Shown: positions 18,187 through 27,211 of the stretch, piece by piece | Layout: each line of letters starts with the position of its first letter | How positions within the stretch are numbered: position 1 is the stretch's first letter | NCBI GenBank assembly: GCA_910586555.1 | Contig: CAJUJY010000009.1 | Coordinates: 21,698-85,697, forward strand | Length of the DNA: 64,000 nucleotides | Origin: an uncultured Lachnospiraceae bacterium | GTDB taxonomy: Bacteria > Bacillota > Clostridia > Lachnospirales > Lachnospiraceae | Direction of reading: 5' to 3' | Notes under the pieces: generated by a model | The model's database searches: none | Told to the model about the DNA's origin: nothing | The model's input: the letters and a program-made list of their open reading frames with translations, nothing else | Made by a program: the position numbers and the translations under genes

Positions 18187-18382
18187 AATCTTCAATCTCC
18201 TTTACCATTTCATGTTCTGTCATACTGTCAAATATATCTGGACATTCTGATACATAATTTATTATTAAATATTTTTTATCCAGTTCCAGAAACTGCCCTA
18301 TAGTAAGATTATGTGCTTTGCAATAATATTCTGTTACTAAATACATTAAAAATATTGTGTTATTTAATCTTCTTTCTGACAT
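18170..18382 (-). CDS. DUF3791 family small protein
   Basis: This 70-residue protein starts MSERRLNNTIFLMYLVTEYY. AGGGG lies 5-6 bases upstream, making 18382 a better start than the TTG/GTG-type starts upstream. It is an all-helical DUF3791 protein: a hydrophobic first helix, then NLTIGQFLELDKKYLIINYV and a C-terminal acidic EMVKEIEDYV helix. It overlaps the DUF3990 start by 17 bp. It begins 71 bp after addA on the same strand. The likely role is partner of the DUF3990 protein. Confidence 0.7.
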   Translation of the reverse strand: MSERRLNNTIFLMYLVTEYYCKAHNLTIGQFLELDKKYLIINYVSECPDIFDSMTEHEMVKEIEDYVSQF

Positions 18383-18453
18383 ATTTCCCCTTTCCATATT
18401 TTTACTATAAATACTTCTGTCTGCCAATAACAATAAATTCCTATTTAAAACCA

Positions 18454-21400
18454 CTATACTGTTATTTCCTTGCCAAGTGCAAATGAATATATAATTTTTT
18501 CTTTAACTTTTTTACCAGTTATATTTTTAAGCGCCCTTGCATAATATGAAAGCTGCTTTTCATATTTTTCTGCAAGTTCTTTACTGCTGCCTCTTTTTAC
18601 AAAGTCTGTTTTATAATCAACAAGTACGATTTCACCATTTTCTTCAAAAAATGCATCAATTATGCCCTGCATTAAAACAACCTCTTCACATACACTGCCA
18701 GGGATATCATATATTTCTGAGGCTTTAAGCCCTATTATAAATGGCTGTTCCCTTTTTAAAAACCCATGTTCCTGTGCCCTGCACATACGGCTGCATATGC
18801 TGCTTTTACCAAACTCCATAAATTTCTTTATATTAATTACTGATGCTTCTTCTTTGGTCATATAGCCATTACTACACATTTCTTTTATAAAAGTTTTAAA
18901 ATCAAACCCGCTGTTTAACTTATTATATGGCAGATGTTCCATTACAAGATGGTAAAGTGTACCCTTATCTGTATTTGATATTTTAGCGCTATCTTTCATA
19001 AAACGTGCTTTTGGTACAACATCATAATCTGGTTTTGTTACAATATTATCTTCATCACCTTCAATTATTTTTGCTTTTTGTTCTGCCATTCTTTTAATTT
19101 CTGTAACTGATATTTTAACTGGAAGTTTTTGTCCACTGTAATAAGGATATTTATAACCTAACTGCTTTTCTATTTCTTTATACATGCCATTATCATAAAC
19201 TGTTTCTATATCCCAGTTTTTAAGCAGGTTATAATTATTTATGCTTTTTTCAAGTTCCTGTTCTTCTTCTGTTATAATATCCCCCTGTCCTGTTATATTA
19301 ATATTAAACAGATTTTCTGCCTTAACCCCTCCATTAAGCAATACTGGCATAATCCAGTCAAAATATGTCTGTGCTCCCATAAGAGAAGTCATATTATGGT
19401 TTCCTCCCTTATTTTTCCACCTGTCCATCTTCTTTTCTGCACCTGCCACTGTCCCTGTAAGTATTAACTTCTCTTCTGCACGTGTAAGTGCAACATAAAG
19501 TATTCTTATTTCTTCAGAAAGGGTATTTTTTTTAATCTGGTTTGCCATAAACTTCTTCATAAGTACAGGCTGTTTCACCCTTAATCCAAGGTCAATATAA
19601 TCTGCCCCGATTCCATAATCTGCATCAATTATTGTAGCCTTTCTTGCGTCCTGCAAATTAAAATGTTTGCCCATTCCTGCCACAAATACAACTGGAAATT
19701 GCAGCCCTTTGCTTTTATGTATGCTCATAATCCTTACTGCATTAGTATTTTCACCATTAACCGGTGCTTCCCCAAAATCAATATTGGATTTATTAAGCCT
19801 TTCAATATAATGTGTAAATCCAAAAATCCCCCTGTGCCCGTTTTCTGTAAACTCAACAGACTGCTGTAAAAGAATATCAAGGTTTGCTGCCCTCTTTTCA
19901 CCAGCAGGCATGGCTGACATAATATTATAATATCCTGTTTCCTTATAAATACACTGTAATATTTCGTAAACCGAAGAATACTTTGACATATTATAATAAC
20001 GCGAAAGCATATTGCAGAACTTAATAAGTTTTTCTGCCAGTTTTCTTCTTTCCTTATGGTCTAATGGAATTTTTTCTATATACTTTTGGGCATTAAAATC
20101 TTCTTTTAATTTATCCTCTTCTATAACCTGGTTTTCTAAAATCCAGTTTTTTAAAACACCATCTTCTAATATATCATTATTTTCCATATTACAAATTTTA
20201 ATAAACAGAAGCACACTATCCATATAATTTAATGTACGTGGCAGCGCACCAATACATGCAAGCTCCTCATCTGTTACATTCCCTATAATAGAACGTAATA
20301 CAGCTACAAGCGGTATATCCTGTCTTGGGTTATCAATAACACGCAGAAAGTCTAATATAGTACACACTTCCATTGCTGAGAAATATCCTGTCTTTGTATC
20401 AGAATATGCGGGTATTCCCATATCTGTAAGGGTTTCTATAAATTCTTCTGACCAGCCGCTTATACTTCTTAAAAGTATAACAATATCCCTGTATTCTGTA
20501 CGCCTGTAACCATCTTTCCCATTTATATAAAGCGGATTGCCACCCTGCACCATTGTGCGTATACAGTCACCTATTGAAGCTGCTTCAAGAACACGTTTTT
20601 CTATATTTTCTGCTTCCTCACTTTTTTGTTCAATAACAAGCACATCTGTTTTCTTTGAAATATTTAAATCTGTACTAGTATAATCCCTGCCTTTTACAAG
20701 CCTGGCATCATTATCATAATCAATCCCGCCAAGGCATTTTTTCATAATATTTTCAAAAATAAAGTTAGAAGACTCCAGAATAATTTCCCTGCTCCTGAAA
20801 TTCTTATGCAAATCTATTCTCTGGTATTTGCCACCAGAAACAGAATAGCTGTTATATTTTTCCATAAAAAGCCCTGGCCTTGCAAGGCGGAACTGGTATA
20901 TGCTTTGTTTCACATCACCTACCATAAATAAATATGGTTTCTGTTCTGGCGCACGGCACAGGCTTGTCAGTATAAGTTCCTGCACAAAATTGCTGTCCTG
21001 GTATTCATCAGTCATAATTTCTTCATAAAATTCCTGCAATTCACATGCAGCCTCACTAGGTTTTACTTTGCCATTTTCTTTATATGTAAGGATATCTAAT
21101 GCAAAATGTTCCATATCTGCAAAATCCAGAATACCCTCTTCTCTTTTTCTTTCTGCAAATAAAACAGAAAAATCTTTAACAAGATTTACAAGTTCTTTTA
21201 CCAGAGGATACATAGCTTTAATATCTGCAAGCATTTCTTCTGGTTCCTGGTAGAAAAAATTTTTCTTAAGTACTTGTAAACCATTTTTCTGGTAACTTTC
21301 CCTAAGTGCTTTCACTTCTTCTTTCTTTTCTGGAATAACACTTGGATCACGCTTTGCAGAAAGCCTTGCAGGATTAAGCATACAGAAAGCTTTATAATAA

Positions 21401-22221
21401 CTGGCATAACTATCTGATTCCATTACAATTTGAATCTGTTTTATATCTGATTCTATCGCATCACAATAATTTACAGGCCCGCCTGCACTATTGCATATTC
21501 CAAGTGCAGTCCTTGCTGTTTCCATATAATCATTTAATGAACTTCCTATATATTTTTTAAGTTCCTTAAGCCATACCGTTTCTTCAAATTCCTCCATAGT
21601 ACTGCATGAATACATATCTGCACAACTATTTATCCATTCTTCTGGCCAGGGGTAACTTACAGATATATTAAACAGCCTTAAAACAAGTTCTTCTATATTA
21701 CTGTCAGTCCTTCCAGGTGAAAAACTTTCTGTAAAATCCAGAAAATCCTGGTTATTATTTTCCCTGCTGTCTTTATATTTATTTTCCAGAAGTTCCTCCA
21801 TAATATCAGTTTTTATTATTGCAAGTTCATTTTCATCTGCAACCCGGAAAGAAGGATCTAAACCAATTACATGGAAATAATTACGTATAATGCTCTGGCA
21901 GAAACTGTCTATAGTTGTTATCTGGGCATTATGCAAAAGTGCTGCCTGTCTTTGCAAGTGTTCATCACCAGGGTTTTCTAAAAGCATTTTTTCTATTGCA
22001 TCTCCAACACGGTTTCTCATCTCTGCTGCTGCTGCCTTTGTAAAAGTTACTACCAGTAGCCTGTCTATATCAACAGGCCTGCTTTTATCTGATATAGTAC
22101 TTATAATCCTTTCTACAAGCACAGCGGTTTTTCCTGAACCTGCCGCCGCAGATACAAGTATATTTCTGTCACGCAGGTTAATTACAAGTTCCTGCTCCTT
22201 AGTCCACTTTGCCTCTCCCAT
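18454..22221 (-). CDS. addA: ATP-dependent helicase/nuclease subunit A
   Basis: AddA is the UvrD-like motor and one of the two nucleases of the AddAB complex, which resects double-strand breaks for RecA loading. Its 1255 residues match the family. Walker A AAAGSGKT is at 25-32, DEYQDSNFVQ is motif II, and GDVKQSIYQFR and LYVALTRAEEKL are SF1 helicase motifs. The C-terminal RecB-like nuclease has GIIDAFFEENGEIVLVDYKTD with the catalytic Asp and Lys. It lies 14 bp downstream of addB in the same operon. Confidence 0.98.
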   Translation of the reverse strand: MGEAKWTKEQELVINLRDRNILVSAAAGSGKTAVLVERIISTISDKSRPVDIDRLLVVTFTKAAAAEMRNRVGDAIEKMLLENPGDEHLQRQAALLHNAQITTIDSFCQSIIRNYFHVIGLDPSFRVADENELAIIKTDIMEELLENKYKDSRENNNQDFLDFTESFSPGRTDSNIEELVLRLFNISVSYPWPEEWINSCADMYSCSTMEEFEETVWLKELKKYIGSSLNDYMETARTALGICNSAGGPVNYCDAIESDIKQIQIVMESDSYASYYKAFCMLNPARLSAKRDPSVIPEKKEEVKALRESYQKNGLQVLKKNFFYQEPEEMLADIKAMYPLVKELVNLVKDFSVLFAERKREEGILDFADMEHFALDILTYKENGKVKPSEAACELQEFYEEIMTDEYQDSNFVQELILTSLCRAPEQKPYLFMVGDVKQSIYQFRLARPGLFMEKYNSYSVSGGKYQRIDLHKNFRSREIILESSNFIFENIMKKCLGGIDYDNDARLVKGRDYTSTDLNISKKTDVLVIEQKSEEAENIEKRVLEAASIGDCIRTMVQGGNPLYINGKDGYRRTEYRDIVILLRSISGWSEEFIETLTDMGIPAYSDTKTGYFSAMEVCTILDFLRVIDNPRQDIPLVAVLRSIIGNVTDEELACIGALPRTLNYMDSVLLFIKICNMENNDILEDGVLKNWILENQVIEEDKLKEDFNAQKYIEKIPLDHKERRKLAEKLIKFCNMLSRYYNMSKYSSVYEILQCIYKETGYYNIMSAMPAGEKRAANLDILLQQSVEFTENGHRGIFGFTHYIERLNKSNIDFGEAPVNGENTNAVRIMSIHKSKGLQFPVVFVAGMGKHFNLQDARKATIIDADYGIGADYIDLGLRVKQPVLMKKFMANQIKKNTLSEEIRILYVALTRAEEKLILTGTVAGAEKKMDRWKNKGGNHNMTSLMGAQTYFDWIMPVLLNGGVKAENLFNINITGQGDIITEEEQELEKSINNYNLLKNWDIETVYDNGMYKEIEKQLGYKYPYYSGQKLPVKISVTEIKRMAEQKAKIIEGDEDNIVTKPDYDVVPKARFMKDSAKISNTDKGTLYHLVMEHLPYNKLNSGFDFKTFIKEMCSNGYMTKEEASVINIKKFMEFGKSSICSRMCRAQEHGFLKREQPFIIGLKASEIYDIPGSVCEEVVLMQGIIDAFFEENGEIVLVDYKTDFVKRGSSKELAEKYEKQLSYYARALKNITGKKVKEKIIYSFALGKEITV

Positions 22222-22235
22222 ATAAGCCTGCCTTT

Positions 22236-25200
22236 CTATTCATTATTTTCCTGCTGTATTTTATTAAGTACATCATCATCACTTAATTTATTAAATACCC
22301 TGTAATTATTGCCTGGAACTCTTACATCAAACCTGCATATATCCCTGTACCCACAGTAGCCACATGCCGTCTTTCCTTCAGTATCATTTTTCCTGTAAGG
22401 ATTTATCTCTGTTTTTCCATCCATAATTTCATTACCCATATTTCTTATTTTTTTCTGTGTGTATTCTATAATTTTATCAAAATCTTTTGTTGTAATTGCC
22501 TGTGATGCCTTTCTCAAATTGCCATCTTTATCAGTGCCAAATGGTGCTACCATTGATGAAACTTTAACAGGAAGGCTGCCCGTATCTGAATAAAAATTAG
22601 AATCTAACAATGGCAGTACTGGATCATCTTCATTTACAATCCCCTTCATTCTAAGGCTTTTTAATATTTCATTTTGTGCCTCATCTTCGCTGGTTTTCCC
22701 TTCAATTACAGGATCAGCAATATTATAATAAAGTACACCAGCAGGCACTACAACCTTTGTTTCCTCTGCTTTTCCTGCTTTTTCCATTGCAGCCTTAAGA
22801 TAAATTACAAGCTGCATCTGTAATCCATAATAAAGATCTGAAAGTGACATATCTTTTTTGCCTGTTTTATAATCAACAATTTTTATATAAGCACATTTAT
22901 CATCTTTATATTCATCAATCCTGTCTATACGCCCTATAAGGTGCATTACATCTTTATTATTATCCTTAGTATTTTTGCTGTCATCTTTTATATCAAATAC
23001 AAATTCGCTTTTTATTGTATCAAATTTACCAAGTTTCATCTGTTCTGTTATAGCCCATACAGTCCTGTTTAAAAGCTTTTTAAGCCTTTTGGCCATATAG
23101 GTGTTCCTTTCTGTTTCATACATAAGGCTGTTTTTATACATATTTGTTACTTCATCAAGACACTCACCTGCCTGTATACGCTGCTCTTTTTCTGTAAGTT
23201 CCCACCATTGTTTTCCAGCTTTAAGAAGCTTCTCTGTATATAGCTGCAAAGCCTCATGTACAATATTACCTATATCAAAAAATTCAACTTTATGTTCTGC
23301 CCTTTCTTCAAGCTTAAGCCCATATCTTGCAAAATATGAAAACGCACATGCTGCATATCTTTCAAGCTGTGAAGTGCTTCCCCTGAATACTTCCTTATAA
23401 AGTGCCCTTGCTGCTTTTTCTGAAATTTTACTTTTTACTTCCCTGTAAAAAGCAGCATCTATAAGTTTAAACAGCAGGCTGTTATAATTATTATTTCTAA
23501 GATAAAATTTATAAAGTTCTCCCCATTTATTGTTATTGTAATCATACTTTCTAAGCCCGTTTATAAGATATTTTAATCCAAGGTCATTTGATAAAATATG
23601 TTCTTCATCATTTCTTATTTCCTCTGCAATTACACTAAGCCCTGGGAACATCTTTATAAACCTTTCTATAATATATGAAGGGTTTCTGGCATGCCCGTCA
23701 TTGCCTGTTTCACAATATGTTATATAAAGATGGCGTGAAGGTTTTGTCATATTAAGGTAAAGATAAAACTGTTCCTGGTATACAAGTTCCCTTGACGTTG
23801 GGGCTATTTCAAATTCCCCGCCAGATAAAAAACTTCTCTCAGAATCAGAAAGTATGCCGCCACTATTATTTCCTTTAGGTATATTTGAATCATTAACACC
23901 TATAAAAAATAAATATTTAATACCAGAAATACGTGTCCTTGAAATATCACCCACAACAATCTGGTCAGTGCCAGGAGGTATAAGCCCTATTCTTGCTTCC
24001 GAAAATCCTGTATCAAGCAGTTCTTTAAATTCAGAAAGTTTCATCTTTTCATCACCTAGAAGTTCCACAAGCCTATCAAATACAGATAATACAATTTCAT
24101 AAATCTGCATATACTCTCCTGAAAGCGCAAGTTCCCCTTCATTTGCAAATTCATCTGCCTTTTCCATAATAATCTTGTAAAAGCCCTGTTCTTCAAAAAA
24201 ATTGCATAATACCTCTGCATAATGCCTTACAGTATGTTTTCCAGAAGCAACTTCTTTATAAACTGGCATTAATTTCTCTTTTATTTTTTCACGTACCGAA
24301 TTTATAACACTGTCTGCATATTCTTTTGACTCATCAGTGCGCCGCTGGTATATATATCCACTTTCCCAGTCTTTATCCCATTTTTTATGCCCTCTTATTC
24401 CTGTTGCAAGAATAAAATTATCTGTAACATCAGACTGTTCTTTAGTAATTCCTGCAAAACTTCCTTTAATGTACCTCATTATATCTTTATAACTAAAATC
24501 CTTTATAAAAATATCAAGAATTGCATCTATAGCATCTACAAAAGGGTTTGCAAGCACACTTTTTTTCTGGTCAATAAAGCATGGCAGGCCGACACGTTTC
24601 ATTTCATTATCAATTATAATTCCATATTCCTGTAAATCGCCTGCTATTATTGCAATATCTTTATATCTGCATTTTTCCTCCCTTAAAAGGTGGAATATTT
24701 CTTGTATAACATATGAAACTTCATCCCCTGGCTGCTTTAATAAATGTATTGAAATTTCTCCAGGATTTTTATATTTTAATGCCGGGTAACGGAATAAATT
24801 CTTTTCTAGTGCAGAAAGTGACGGGGCATATGTAAACCTGCTTTCATTGTTTTTTAAGCCTGTCCATATATTATCACAGACTTCTATATTATTTCTATAT
24901 GCAATATCCCTTAACTTGCATATAGTTTTCCTGCTCATATGGAAAAGGTGGTGTTTTTCACCCTGGCTTGTAACAGGTTCATTATTATCTATTGCCACAG
25001 TTACATATACCTTGCCTGCTGCCTTAATTAATTCTGCCAGAAGCTTATACTGCAATGGTGTAAAGCCAGTAAAACCATCAAGAAATATAATGCTGTCTTT
25101 TATAATTCCTGATTTGCCAGCAATTTCCGAGAATACAGTTATTATTTCTTCTGAAGTAATATAATTATTATTTATATAATCAAGAAATGCTTTATAAGCC

Positions 25201-25682
25201 ACAGACATATCTTGTAATTTCCTTTTAAGTACAGGTTTTTTCCCTGCACTGTTAATCATTTCCCCAAGTGTTTCATCATCAATACCATATTGCACAAGCT
25301 CAGAAAGGAAAGATTTTATTTCTGTAATATAGCCTTTTTTATGTATATTCTTTCCAAAATATACAAGCTCTTCCTGCCGGTCAAGCAGGACTTTTTTTAA
25401 TATCATAGTTTTGCCCATATCATCAAGTACAGGCTCATTGCCTGCCCCTAATTCAGTAAAAACCCTGAAAGCAAGCCTTATAAAACTCTGTACTTCAATA
25501 TTCATAATCCCTTTAGAAGGGCTTAATTCCACAATTTCCTTCTGTGTCTGCATTGTAAACTGTTCAGGCACAATTATTATATATTCCTTTCCAGGGTTCT
25601 TAGATGCTTCATGGACAGCCATATGCTGTATATAATATGTTTTACCCCTGCCTGAACCTCCAAGTATAAATTGTAATGACAT
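22236..25682 (-). CDS. addB: ATP-dependent helicase/nuclease subunit B
   Basis: AddB is the second nuclease subunit of AddAB, with an inactive helicase-like fold that scans for Chi. The N-terminal Walker A GGSGRGKT is at about 8-15. The C-terminal RecB-type nuclease has IDRIDEY and IKIVDYKTGKK. The four-cysteine Fe-S motif is split as in the family: one Cys in AACAFSYFARYGL and three in CGYCGYRDICRFD near the C-terminus. The length of 1148 is normal. It heads the addBA pair. Confidence 0.98.
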   Translation of the reverse strand: MSLQFILGGSGRGKTYYIQHMAVHEASKNPGKEYIIIVPEQFTMQTQKEIVELSPSKGIMNIEVQSFIRLAFRVFTELGAGNEPVLDDMGKTMILKKVLLDRQEELVYFGKNIHKKGYITEIKSFLSELVQYGIDDETLGEMINSAGKKPVLKRKLQDMSVAYKAFLDYINNNYITSEEIITVFSEIAGKSGIIKDSIIFLDGFTGFTPLQYKLLAELIKAAGKVYVTVAIDNNEPVTSQGEKHHLFHMSRKTICKLRDIAYRNNIEVCDNIWTGLKNNESRFTYAPSLSALEKNLFRYPALKYKNPGEISIHLLKQPGDEVSYVIQEIFHLLREEKCRYKDIAIIAGDLQEYGIIIDNEMKRVGLPCFIDQKKSVLANPFVDAIDAILDIFIKDFSYKDIMRYIKGSFAGITKEQSDVTDNFILATGIRGHKKWDKDWESGYIYQRRTDESKEYADSVINSVREKIKEKLMPVYKEVASGKHTVRHYAEVLCNFFEEQGFYKIIMEKADEFANEGELALSGEYMQIYEIVLSVFDRLVELLGDEKMKLSEFKELLDTGFSEARIGLIPPGTDQIVVGDISRTRISGIKYLFFIGVNDSNIPKGNNSGGILSDSERSFLSGGEFEIAPTSRELVYQEQFYLYLNMTKPSRHLYITYCETGNDGHARNPSYIIERFIKMFPGLSVIAEEIRNDEEHILSNDLGLKYLINGLRKYDYNNNKWGELYKFYLRNNNYNSLLFKLIDAAFYREVKSKISEKAARALYKEVFRGSTSQLERYAACAFSYFARYGLKLEERAEHKVEFFDIGNIVHEALQLYTEKLLKAGKQWWELTEKEQRIQAGECLDEVTNMYKNSLMYETERNTYMAKRLKKLLNRTVWAITEQMKLGKFDTIKSEFVFDIKDDSKNTKDNNKDVMHLIGRIDRIDEYKDDKCAYIKIVDYKTGKKDMSLSDLYYGLQMQLVIYLKAAMEKAGKAEETKVVVPAGVLYYNIADPVIEGKTSEDEAQNEILKSLRMKGIVNEDDPVLPLLDSNFYSDTGSLPVKVSSMVAPFGTDKDGNLRKASQAITTKDFDKIIEYTQKKIRNMGNEIMDGKTEINPYRKNDTEGKTACGYCGYRDICRFDVRVPGNNYRVFNKLSDDDVLNKIQQENNE

Positions 25683-25774
25683 TTAACCCTCCTTTATATT
25701 TATATAATTTAACTTTGCATACAATATAAATTGCAAATATCTGCATTGTTTTTGTTACTTTTTATTATAACACA

Positions 25775-25803
25775 AAAGGTGCGCCTTTTACAGACACACC
25801 TTT
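25775..25803 (-). terminator. Terminator after the small membrane protein gene
   Basis: On the minus strand, AAAGGTG (25797-25803) pairs with CACCTTT (25775-25781) and is followed by TTGTGTTAT. It lies just past the stop at 25807 and separates that gene from addB. Confidence 0.5.
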
Positions 25804-25806
25804 AAA

Positions 25807-26253
25807 TCATTTTGCCTTATGTTCATCTAAAATATTATCTACTTCATTTAAAATCATCTTTTCTGTATACTGCCCTTCATCTGACAATACAACCTCATCT
25901 AATGATGCACCTGCTGCAAGCTGGTTTGAAATTGACTCCACTGAAGGTTTCATAAGCGGATACATTGCAGACACTGTATCATCTAAGTTTATCATCTCCA
26001 CTGATTTAACCTGTTCTTCATCAAGAACCACTTGCAGGTTAATAACGCTGTCGCCTACAGCCATTTCTTTATTATAGACGCCAGCTTCGTAGATAACTGT
26101 TTTTTCATTATCTGCCCGTTCTTTATTCTCATCTTTACCATCAGGCCAGAACATAAAAAACAGTATTATAAGCAGCAGTATGCCCAGGCCTGCAAATATA
26201 GCTGTATATATAATTTCCCTCATCTGTAAAATCACAATCCTGGTTCTTGACAT
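25807..26253 (-). CDS. Single-pass membrane-anchored protein of unknown function
   Basis: The start MSRTRIVILQMREIIYTAIF is chosen because GGGAGG lies 6 bases upstream of 26253. One membrane helix (about residues 17-38) ends in FMFWPDGKDE. An external domain of about 100 residues with a DSVINLQVVLDEEQVKSVEM strand pair and a helical C-terminus follows. The strand layout is reminiscent of FMN-binding domains but lacks their covalent flavin motif, so that resemblance is weak. It lies between addB and queT and is apparently its own unit. Confidence 0.7.
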   Translation of the reverse strand: MSRTRIVILQMREIIYTAIFAGLGILLLIILFFMFWPDGKDENKERADNEKTVIYEAGVYNKEMAVGDSVINLQVVLDEEQVKSVEMINLDDTVSAMYPLMKPSVESISNQLAAGASLDEVVLSDEGQYTEKMILNEVDNILDEHKAK

Positions 26254-26348
26254 AGCACCCTCCCTTTCCAAGAATGATCTACTGGAATTGATTTATACAA
26301 TATATTCTATACCTGGCTTTAATATTCCTGTTAATATTTGTTAAGTAT

Positions 26349-26885
26349 TTACGCTTTTATAAAAGGCTTTGAAGCAGCTTCACCAAAGATCTGTTCCCTG
26401 TACCTGCCTAATGCACGTACAAGCATTGTCCCAAGTATACAGCATGAAATAACCTCTCCAATGCCTACAGTAACCATAAGGAATGGTATAGTTAAATCTA
26501 TCCCCTTAAAAATAACTGGCGGCACACCATATGCATACTTAAGTACAAACGGTACAATAAGCATATTAGCTGCTACAGGAGGCAATGTTAGTGCAAACTT
26601 ATGGTTTCTTAAAAGATATGTACCAATAGCACCAATTAATGTTGCAATGCTTCCAAATATTATATCTGGAATAAGGCTTCCTATAAGTACATTAGATAGA
26701 AAACAGCCTATAAAAAGGCCAGGCACAGCGGCTGGCGTAAAATAGGGAAGGACTGTTAATACCTCTGAAATCCTTATCTGGATTGATCCTGAAGCAAGAT
26801 TAAAAGCACTTATAAAGTATGTAAGCACAATATAAACTGCTGCAATCATTGCTGCCTGCGTGATAAATAGAATTTTTTTGTTCAT
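26349..26885 (-). CDS. queT: QueT-type queuosine precursor transporter (ECF substrate-binding subunit)
   Basis: This 178-residue protein has about six membrane helices. The QueT signature begins MNKKILFITQAAMIAAVYIVL and continues SGSIQIRISEVLTVLPYF, then PAAVPGLFIGCFLSNVLIG. QueT proteins are S-components of ECF transporters that import preQ1/preQ0, queuosine precursors for tRNA wobble modification. The start at 26885 is preceded by AGAGGAG, which lies in a preQ1 riboswitch and confirms the substrate. Shared ECF energising subunits are not in this window. Confidence 0.92.
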   Translation of the reverse strand: MNKKILFITQAAMIAAVYIVLTYFISAFNLASGSIQIRISEVLTVLPYFTPAAVPGLFIGCFLSNVLIGSLIPDIIFGSIATLIGAIGTYLLRNHKFALTLPPVAANMLIVPFVLKYAYGVPPVIFKGIDLTIPFLMVTVGIGEVISCCILGTMLVRALGRYREQIFGEAASKPFIKA

Positions 26886-26892
26886 AATCTTA

Positions 26893-26938
26893 ATCTCCTC
26901 TAGTTTTGATATGCGGGTGGAAGGTTGCGAACACCCGG
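26893..26938 (-). promoter_or_regulatory. preQ1-I riboswitch in the queT leader
   Basis: On the minus strand, stem CGGGTG (26932-26937) pairs with CACCCG (26914-26919) around the loop TTCGCAACCTTC. An A-rich tail CAAAACTAGAGGAG runs into the queT ribosome binding site. The TTCGYAACC loop and AAAACTA tail are hallmarks of preQ1-I aptamers. When ligand binds, the tail would pair with the loop and sequester the GGAG, shutting off translation of the importer. Confidence 0.85.
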
Positions 26939-27019
26939 GATGTTTTAAGAAAACAGCCAAAACACAACAAAACAAAGTATAACATAATTATATATGGATT
27001 ACAAGCCTTTAAAAGACAG

Positions 27020-27059
27020 ACAGGCATAAAAACAAGGGGACAACCGTTTTTATGCCTGT
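27020..27059 (-). terminator. 14-bp perfect inverted repeat between the histidine kinase and queT
   Basis: acaggcataaaaac (27020-27033) and its exact complement (27046-27059) flank a 12-base loop. It lies about 150 bases after the histidine kinase stop and 80 bases before the riboswitch. The minus-strand downstream run CTGTCTTTT is only weakly U-rich. It is probably the kinase terminator, but an attenuator for queT or an operator is possible. The remaining 27060-27211 holds no gene. Confidence 0.45.
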
Positions 27060-27211
27060 AACTGCTTTTAGGGTCTGGTATCCACAACAGCTTATATAAG
27101 CCAGTTATAAACTTTGTGGCGCTTAACTACTTCAGATCCAGAAGTAACGTCTGCCTTTTTATTATACATTTTATCCTGCAAAAGTTTTAACCTTTTCTTC
27201 ACAAAACATAT

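Noticed and set aside
27080..27125. Possible structured element ccacaa...ttgtgg with inner gcttatataagc
   Set aside because: Stems are short and no known RNA class or T-run fits; left undecided rather than annotated.
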